64,000 nucleotides of DNA from Psychrobacillus psychrodurans (lineage in GTDB: Bacteria > Bacillota > Bacilli > Bacillales_A > Planococcaceae): contig FOUN01000010.1 of the NCBI GenBank assembly GCA_900114885.1, positions 62,001 through 126,000 on the forward strand, read 5' to 3'. The position numbers and the translations under genes were made by a program. The stretch's first letter is position 1. Each line of letters begins with the position of its first letter. The notes beneath the pieces are model-generated. The model was not told where the DNA came from. It worked only from the letters and a program-made list of their open reading frames with translations, and did not search any database. Shown here piece by piece: positions 59,136 through 64,000 of the stretch.

Positions 59136-59264
59136 ATGATAAGAATACTAGCAGTCACTTTGTTAGGGTTACCATTAATATTGACAGCTTGTTCGCGGAG
59201 TCAATTGAGAAAGAAAATGAAAATGAAAATGATTTTCCACCACAATGGCAGGAATAATTGTTGA
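59136..59264 (+). pseudogene. Decayed small lipoprotein gene
   Basis: From ATG 59136 (AAAGGG at 8 bases) the frame gives a lipoprotein signal LLGLPLILTAC, then basic nonsense (RKKMKMKM). In another frame the same bases read SIEKENENENDFPPQWQE then a stop, which looks more like a real lipoprotein tail. A frameshift just after the lipobox is inferred. The 42-residue product is probably not functional. Confidence 0.4.
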
Positions 59265-59307
59265 TTTGTAGAAATAAGGAAATAGTCTGAAATAGAGGTG
59301 ATATACT

Positions 59308-59790
59308 TTGTTGATTATTAGAAATATAGAGAAAAATGAACTGGAATTCATGAAGGATATGTTATATGAATCTATTTATATTCCCGAAAACGTTAAGAAC
59401 AAGGTAGAACTATTAAACTCTCCCTCTATAAAAAAGTATTATAAAGACTGGGGAAGAAAAGGGGATACAGCATTAATAGCAATTGATAATAATAACCAAG
59501 CCGTAGGAGCAGTCTGGTATAGATTATTTGATGAATCAAATAAGGGATATGGCTTTGTAGACAATAGAACTCCTGAATTAGGAATAGCAGTAACTAAAGA
59601 AGCTAGAGGGCTAGGAATAGGGACATTACTTATGAAACAGATAATCAAACAGGCTTTAGAGGATGGATATAAAACTCTATCCTTAAGTGTAGACCCTGAG
59701 AACACGAGTGCAGTTTATATCTATAGGCAATTAGGTTTCATAGACTATAATGTATCGGGGACATCCATTACGATGATTTACCGAGGATAA
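59308..59790 (+). CDS. GNAT-family N-acetyltransferase
   Basis: 160 residues from a TTG start after AGAGGTG. GNAT core: LIIRNIEKNELEFMKDMLYESIY, AVGAVWYRLFDESNKGYGFVDNRTPELGIAVTKEARGLGIGTLLMKQII (in parts) with the acetyl-CoA loop RGLGIG near 96-101, and SLSVDPENTSAVYIYRQLGF. The substrate is unknown. Monocistronic or co-transcribed with the HAD phosphatase gene 70 bases later. Confidence 0.87.
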   Translation: MLIIRNIEKNELEFMKDMLYESIYIPENVKNKVELLNSPSIKKYYKDWGRKGDTALIAIDNNNQAVGAVWYRLFDESNKGYGFVDNRTPELGIAVTKEARGLGIGTLLMKQIIKQALEDGYKTLSLSVDPENTSAVYIYRQLGFIDYNVSGTSITMIYRG

Positions 59791-59861
59791 TAAAATAAAT
59801 AGTGCAGGTTTGGGGAATAACTAAATTGGAGTAGAAAAATTTTAAAAAAGGTGTGTTGCAT

Positions 59862-60392
59862 ATGAAAACTGCTGTATTCTTGGACCGCGACGGTGTTATA
59901 AATGAGGTTTTAACAGAAAGAGTTAAATTTGTGAACAGGCCAGAGCAACTTTACTTTCTACAAGGTGTCCCCGAAGCCATTAAGAAATTAAATGCGGTAT
60001 TCGATCATATATTCGTCGTTACCAATCAAGGTGGAGTAGGATTGGGATTTATGAAGGAATCTCAATTGCAAAAAATCCATGATCATATGATTGCAGTATT
60101 AAAAAAGGAAGGTGCCACCATTCATGAAGTGGTGTACTGTCCTCATAAGCCAAAGTCTGGTTGTGAATGTCGGAAACCAAATAGTAAACTAATCGTAGAT
60201 CTTGGTAAAAAATATAATATCGATTTGTCTAAATCCTATATGGTAGGTGACACTGACACAGATATTATTGCAGGGAAGAAAGCAGGAACAAAGGGAGTTT
60301 TCTTAGGCAAAAGGGACCCTATTGCGGATGCTGTTTTTCCAGATTTAATAACTGCAGTAGATTGGATTTTACAAGATGCAAAAACAAGTTAA
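59862..60392 (+). CDS. HAD-IIIA family phosphatase (GmhB/HisB-N-like)
   Basis: 176 residues from the ATG at 59862 after AAAGGTG. HAD motif I FLDRDGVINE (Asp nucleophile near 8), motif II VVTNQGGVGLG, the zinc loop CPHKPKSGCECRKP and motif IV MVGDTDTDIIAGKKAG. This is the pattern of D-glycero-D-manno-heptose-1,7-bisphosphate phosphatase or histidinol-phosphatase; no heptose genes are near, so the phosphate ester substrate is uncertain. Confidence 0.87.
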   Translation: MKTAVFLDRDGVINEVLTERVKFVNRPEQLYFLQGVPEAIKKLNAVFDHIFVVTNQGGVGLGFMKESQLQKIHDHMIAVLKKEGATIHEVVYCPHKPKSGCECRKPNSKLIVDLGKKYNIDLSKSYMVGDTDTDIIAGKKAGTKGVFLGKRDPIADAVFPDLITAVDWILQDAKTS

Positions 60393-60415
60393 GGGAATTT
60401 AGTTCCAATGTTTGT

Positions 60416-60530
60416 TGGACAGGCGGAATAGTACAGTTATTAATCCAGATGATAAGATTGGGGACAATGTAGTAATATCTCCTGTATCCTACTTAATTTC
60501 ATGGATAATGTAAGGGTTGGCGTAAACCCT
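60416..60530 (+). other. Possible remnant between the phosphatase and germination genes
   Basis: On the plus strand a run of about 28 codons reads NSTVINPDDKIGDNVVISPVSYL and resembles a left-handed-helix acyltransferase turn, but has no start or SD. A hairpin AGGGTT-GGCGTA-AACCCT follows at 60507. Low support. Confidence 0.2.
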
Positions 60531-60548
60531 GCTAGGATAATAAAGTAT

Positions 60549-61652
60549 TTATTGGGTTTTATTTATTTTATCTTTTATAAAAATTGTTAGGCTGAGAAAT
60601 AAGGGGAGAATTACCCAAAAAGGTAAAATAAATGGTACTCCAACTACTTGGGGAAACTCGATAGATATATCAACAACATTCCTTGGTAGTAGAGATAGAA
60701 AAAATGCTATACCAGCAATATAAAACACCATTTTTTGTCTATTTATTTTGGCTGTATACATTGAAAAACCATAACTAGTTACAAATAAATATAAACAAAT
60801 TTTCAAGAAGATACTTAATATCCAAACCGTTATCACAATTGCATCTAAATTTTCGATCATCCCGAAGATTGAAATGTACCTTTCTAAAATTAGAAATGGA
60901 TATAGATGAGTAGAAGCGATTTTAACTCCGAATGTAGCGATAATGGATGTAACAGATAATAAATATAGTAAACCGCTTGTTAGAATACTCCACGTCAAAT
61001 ATTTTATTTTATTTGGATGAAATTCACTAAGATTAAAAATCCATAATATTAATACACAATCAGTTAGAAAAGCAGCAGGTCCTAAGGAACCGGTTATAAT
61101 AGCTAAAATGCCACTGTCATACCAAAAGGGTAGTAGATGTTTTACATCCATATTTACTATGCCGAGAATTATAGGAGATATAATTCCCAACAAAAGAATG
61201 GGTCCAAAAATCTCTGCTAGACGGCCTATAACACCTAATCCATGAAAAGTTGGATATATGGCAGTGACTAAGATACAAAATATTATTACACTAATCGGAG
61301 TCTTTGGTAAAACTGTGCCTGATACGAATTCCCCGTATTGTCTAAGCATTACTGCTAGTACAACAGTAAAAGAAACTAATAAAAAAATGGATAATAATCT
61401 ACCGATCCATTTTCCAGCAATAGTTTCAATAATTACATGAAAATCCATACTTGGATATCTAGCGCACACTTTAATAGAACTCCACAAAGTAACTAAGGAA
61501 ATTAATATTGCTATTAAAGCGGACAACCAAGCATCTTGTTGGGCTATCATTATTGAACCTGAGGGTGTAAGCAGCATATTCATAATTACCTGCATACTTA
61601 AAAATAACCAAAATAATTGTTTGTATGTCAATACATTATCATTCAAAGTCAT
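60549..61652 (-). CDS. Spore germination permease, GerB family
   Basis: 367 residues with ten predicted helices, the endospore-germination permease (GerAB/GerKB/GerBB) family of the APC superfamily. N-terminal MTLNDNVLTYKQLFWLFLSMQVIMNMLLTPSG and the conserved central region fit. It is thought to sense the germinant (amino acid or sugar) and, with the A and C subunits, form the receptor in the spore inner membrane. Last gene of the operon A-C-B; 10 bases after the C subunit. Specificity cannot be told. Confidence 0.88.
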   Translation of the reverse strand: MTLNDNVLTYKQLFWLFLSMQVIMNMLLTPSGSIMIAQQDAWLSALIAILISLVTLWSSIKVCARYPSMDFHVIIETIAGKWIGRLLSIFLLVSFTVVLAVMLRQYGEFVSGTVLPKTPISVIIFCILVTAIYPTFHGLGVIGRLAEIFGPILLLGIISPIILGIVNMDVKHLLPFWYDSGILAIITGSLGPAAFLTDCVLILWIFNLSEFHPNKIKYLTWSILTSGLLYLLSVTSIIATFGVKIASTHLYPFLILERYISIFGMIENLDAIVITVWILSIFLKICLYLFVTSYGFSMYTAKINRQKMVFYIAGIAFFLSLLPRNVVDISIEFPQVVGVPFILPFWVILPLFLSLTIFIKDKINKTQ

Positions 61653-61662
61653 AACACCTGCT

Positions 61663-62826
61663 CTACTTATTCTCGATATTCAGGTTTGTAACTCCTGGAT
61701 TTTTAATTTTTACTTCCACTTGGATGGATACCTTTATATTTTCAAATTGTTCCTCCCAGTTTTCTTTTACATCATCCGTTTCTTTAGGATAGCTTCGATG
61801 AAATGCTTCATAAAATTGAAGGACATCAGCTTTTAAATCTTTTTGTATATGATTTAAGAATTCTTCTATATCGGCTTTTATTTTCTTAGAAAACTCTTTC
61901 TTCATTTGATTCATCACAGTAGGGTTATATATGTCAAGGGAAGTGGAGTTTTGTAGAATCAATAAATCTGTATTAATTTTAATTTTTATACTCCATGTTT
62001 TATCTTCTAATAAAGGGGATAATTTAATAGATTTTTTAATCGTTTCTGCAGACACTTTGCCATTTTTCCCATCCGGATTAATGTTAATGGGAATATTTGT
62101 CTTCGGAAATAATAGCCATTGACTGCCAATATCTTTTTCCCCTGAGATACTTGAAATCATTTTTCCTTGGTAGATAATAGCGGACCCTTTGACCGCAAAA
62201 GAGTCAATTGTATCTTCTGAAGTTTTAACGCTGTTAGTATTACTAATAGGAATGAGGCCAGCTTGAGAATTATTTACAAGCATTTCCTCTATATCTTTTA
62301 ATGTCATCGATTTTAAATAACGAGACTTCGGAAGTTTACTAAACAATTCAGCAGTATTAATGCTTACAAATTTATCTACTTCCACTTTAGCTTTTTCTTG
62401 GCTAATATAAATTTGAGATTGTTCTCTTGGTTCTGCTGTTCTAACAAGAAAATCTAGCTGTTTACCAAGTTCATTTTTTGCAAGCTCACTTCCAAAGATA
62501 AAAATATTTGAGTGACCCCAAAAGATTTCTCTAGGTACTTCTGATTCAAGCTTCATAACAGCATCTGAAAACGTATCTCCAGTCATTGAAATTGAATAGG
62601 AGTTTTTACTAGAGCCACTTACTTCTCCACTCGCAGCCCCTGATGGATTGGGTACATATAATAAAAAAGTTACTTCTATTTGTTCCTCCTCTATTTGATC
62701 AATACCTGTTGCAATTACTATTGCTAGATCGTTGACTTCCATTACATCCCAACAACCGGAGAGAATAATTGAAGTTAATATAAGAGTAATATATATTTTA
62801 AAAGAATTAAGATGTTTTCTGTGCAT
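61663..62826 (-). CDS. Spore germination lipoprotein, GerC family
   Basis: 387 residues; lipobox LSGC (Cys near 25) followed by WDVMEVNDLAIVIATGID, the GerC-family hallmark. Other family-like segments are REIFWGHSNIFIFGSELAK and IKAIDIEEFLNHIQKDLKADVLQFYEAFHRSYP-like sequence at the end. It is the C subunit of a GerA-type germinant receptor, anchored by diacylglycerol on the outer face of the inner spore membrane. Starts one base after the A-subunit gene's stop. Confidence 0.9.
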   Translation of the reverse strand: MHRKHLNSFKIYITLILTSIILSGCWDVMEVNDLAIVIATGIDQIEEEQIEVTFLLYVPNPSGAASGEVSGSSKNSYSISMTGDTFSDAVMKLESEVPREIFWGHSNIFIFGSELAKNELGKQLDFLVRTAEPREQSQIYISQEKAKVEVDKFVSINTAELFSKLPKSRYLKSMTLKDIEEMLVNNSQAGLIPISNTNSVKTSEDTIDSFAVKGSAIIYQGKMISSISGEKDIGSQWLLFPKTNIPININPDGKNGKVSAETIKKSIKLSPLLEDKTWSIKIKINTDLLILQNSTSLDIYNPTVMNQMKKEFSKKIKADIEEFLNHIQKDLKADVLQFYEAFHRSYPKETDDVKENWEEQFENIKVSIQVEVKIKNPGVTNLNIENK

Positions 62827-64000
62827 TTATTTCCCTTCATTTCGTCGATTAGGATTAATGGATGAATAGATGCTCGGTCTTTTTTTCATAAATTTAAGAG
62901 GTACTCTTATTAATACATCCTTTAACAAAGAAGAATCATTTGGAGCCAAGGGTGCTAAATAAGAAACACCGAATGATCTTAGTGAACAAAGATGGCTAGC
63001 AATTATTAAAACTCCTAGCATTAGCCCCACTAGCCCCAACATTCCAGAAAGAAACATTACAGGAAACGGAATCCATCTAAGTACTATGCTTAGTGTATAC
63101 TGAGGCAACAAGAATGAAGAAATACCAGTGATAGCTACAATCATAACCATCGGCGCTGAAACTAGTCCTGCTTGAATCGCTGCTTGTCCAATGACCAAAG
63201 TACCTACTATACTTACCGTGGAACCCATTTGTTTTGGTAAACGGATTCCAGCCTCTCGAAGTACTTCAAATATCACTTGCATGATTAAAGCTTCTAAAAA
63301 TGCAGGAAAAGGGATTTCCTCTCTACTCTGTGCTATGCGGAGTAAAAGTGTAGTAGGAATCATTTCTTGATGAAAAGTCAAAATAGCTATATAAGCTGAT
63401 GGTGCCAGTAGTGCAACCATTAGAAAAAAGTATCTAAGCCACCTACTAAGTGTCCCGTTAATGAACCTTTCTGTGTAATCTTCAGGTGTTTGCAAAAGGG
63501 TAAAGAGAGTGACTGGGACCATTAAAACAAATGGAATACCATCGATAAAAATAGCTACCCTTCCCTCCAAAAGGGCAGCGGCTACCACTTCCGGCCGTTC
63601 GCTGTATTGAACTTGTGGAAACGGAGAAGACCAATTATCTTCTAATGCTTCTTCAATAGAAGCATTAGAAAGAACGGCATCAACATTAAGCTTCGTTAAC
63701 TTTTCTTTTACATCCTCTACAATCTGTAAACTGGCGATACCTTCGATATAAGATATATAAATAGAAGTATGAGAATATGTTCCGATTACCATAGAACTCA
63801 TTTTTAAAGAAGGAGTTTTTATTTTTCTTCTAACAAGAGACAAGTTTGTACTGATAGACTCAATAAATCCTTCTCTTGATCCAATAACAACAGATTCTGC
63901 TTGGGGCTCTTCTATTGATCTTTTTTCATAACTCGTAATACGATAGGAAACTGCCTTATTTTCTATATCATTAAAGAGAATGGTATTTCCATCTGCAATC
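62827..64000 (-). CDS. Spore germination receptor A subunit, GerA family (5' end cut)
   Basis: About 391 C-terminal codons are visible; the frame is open to base 64000 (the window edge), so the N-terminus is missing. GerA/GerKA family features: EEPQAESVVIGSREGFIESISTNLSLVRRKI, DGIPFVLMVPVTLF, and REEIPFPAFLEALIMQVIFEVLREAGIRLP (in parts) with four to five membrane helices and a basic tail (PLKFMKKRPSIYSSINPN). Germinant receptor A subunits contain a soluble N-terminal domain and form an oligomeric channel in the inner membrane. An in-frame ATG further in is not the start. Confidence 0.92.
   Translation of the reverse strand, partial: IADGNTILFNDIENKAVSYRITSYEKRSIEEPQAESVVIGSREGFIESISTNLSLVRRKIKTPSLKMSSMVIGTYSHTSIYISYIEGIASLQIVEDVKEKLTKLNVDAVLSNASIEEALEDNWSSPFPQVQYSERPEVVAAALLEGRVAIFIDGIPFVLMVPVTLFTLLQTPEDYTERFINGTLSRWLRYFFLMVALLAPSAYIAILTFHQEMIPTTLLLRIAQSREEIPFPAFLEALIMQVIFEVLREAGIRLPKQMGSTVSIVGTLVIGQAAIQAGLVSAPMVMIVAITGISSFLLPQYTLSIVLRWIPFPVMFLSGMLGLVGLMLGVLIIASHLCSLRSFGVSYLAPLAPNDSSLLKDVLIRVPLKFMKKRPSIYSSINPNRRNEGK

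Overview
This 64 kb window comes from a low-GC, Gram-positive, endospore-forming member of the Bacillales. The evidence is AGGAGG-type ribosome binding sites, frequent TTG/GTG starts, perfect CIRCE and Fur operators, a GerA/GerB/GerC-type germinant receptor at the right edge, and the order tsaE-tsaB-rimI-tsaD / ABC-F / rex / CPBP protease / groES-groEL, which matches the Bacillus subtilis ydiB..groEL region. The overall gene style resembles Planococcaceae (Psychrobacillus/Sporosarcina-like), but the genus is a guess.

Layout. (1) 1-7 kb: short-chain acid/ketone-body use, with AtoE permease, thiolase, a two-subunit 3-oxoacid CoA-transferase, two carboxymuconolactone-decarboxylase-like proteins, a DUF3870 protein and an alpha/beta hydrolase. 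An attenuator-like hairpin sits directly before the operon. (2) 7.5-10.4 kb: a flavin reductase and two tandem LysM+3D cell-wall proteins. (3) 10.4-13.6 kb: a Fur-regulated siderophore uptake locus with two permeases and a divergent binding protein but no ATPase. (4) 13.6-18.1 kb: PurU, a membrane acyltransferase divergent from an SGNH hydrolase, a YugN-like protein, and an unannotated type I toxin-antitoxin module at about 15.35-15.63 kb. (5) 18.4-29.1 kb: the conserved t6A / ABC-F / Rex / GroESL block, with a dense cluster of DnaA boxes just after tsaD. (6) 29.4-34.4 kb: a second, complete Fur-regulated siderophore ABC operon and an FNR-type reductase. (7) 34.7-43.6 kb: a mixed accessory stretch with an SF0329-like protein, acetyltransferase, ECF sigma plus anti-sigma, a YxlEFG-like ABC module divergent from an ArsR-like regulator, a methyltransferase, an XRE regulator and an S51 peptidase. 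(8) 44-53.4 kb: a sugar ABC importer (ChvE/XylG/XylH type) under a cre site, followed by a XylFII-LytS-YesN-like three-component sensor and a second XylF-type binding protein. (9) 53.4-60.4 kb: a short MutS2-family ATPase behind a long leader with a tiny uORF and two tandem terminators and with an in-frame stop at codon 15, then small accessory genes. (10) 60.5-64 kb: the germinant receptor operon, cut by the window end.

The least explained signals are: a six-fold array of an 8-bp motif repeated at exactly 21-bp steps upstream of the sugar three-component system (48140-48252); the MutS2 leader and its nonsense codon; the toxin-antitoxin pair with 10-bp arms that could let the toxin mRNA close on itself; the DnaA-box cluster; and a family of interspersed, partly GC-rich intergenic repeats (18.1, 43.7-43.9 and 59.0 kb).
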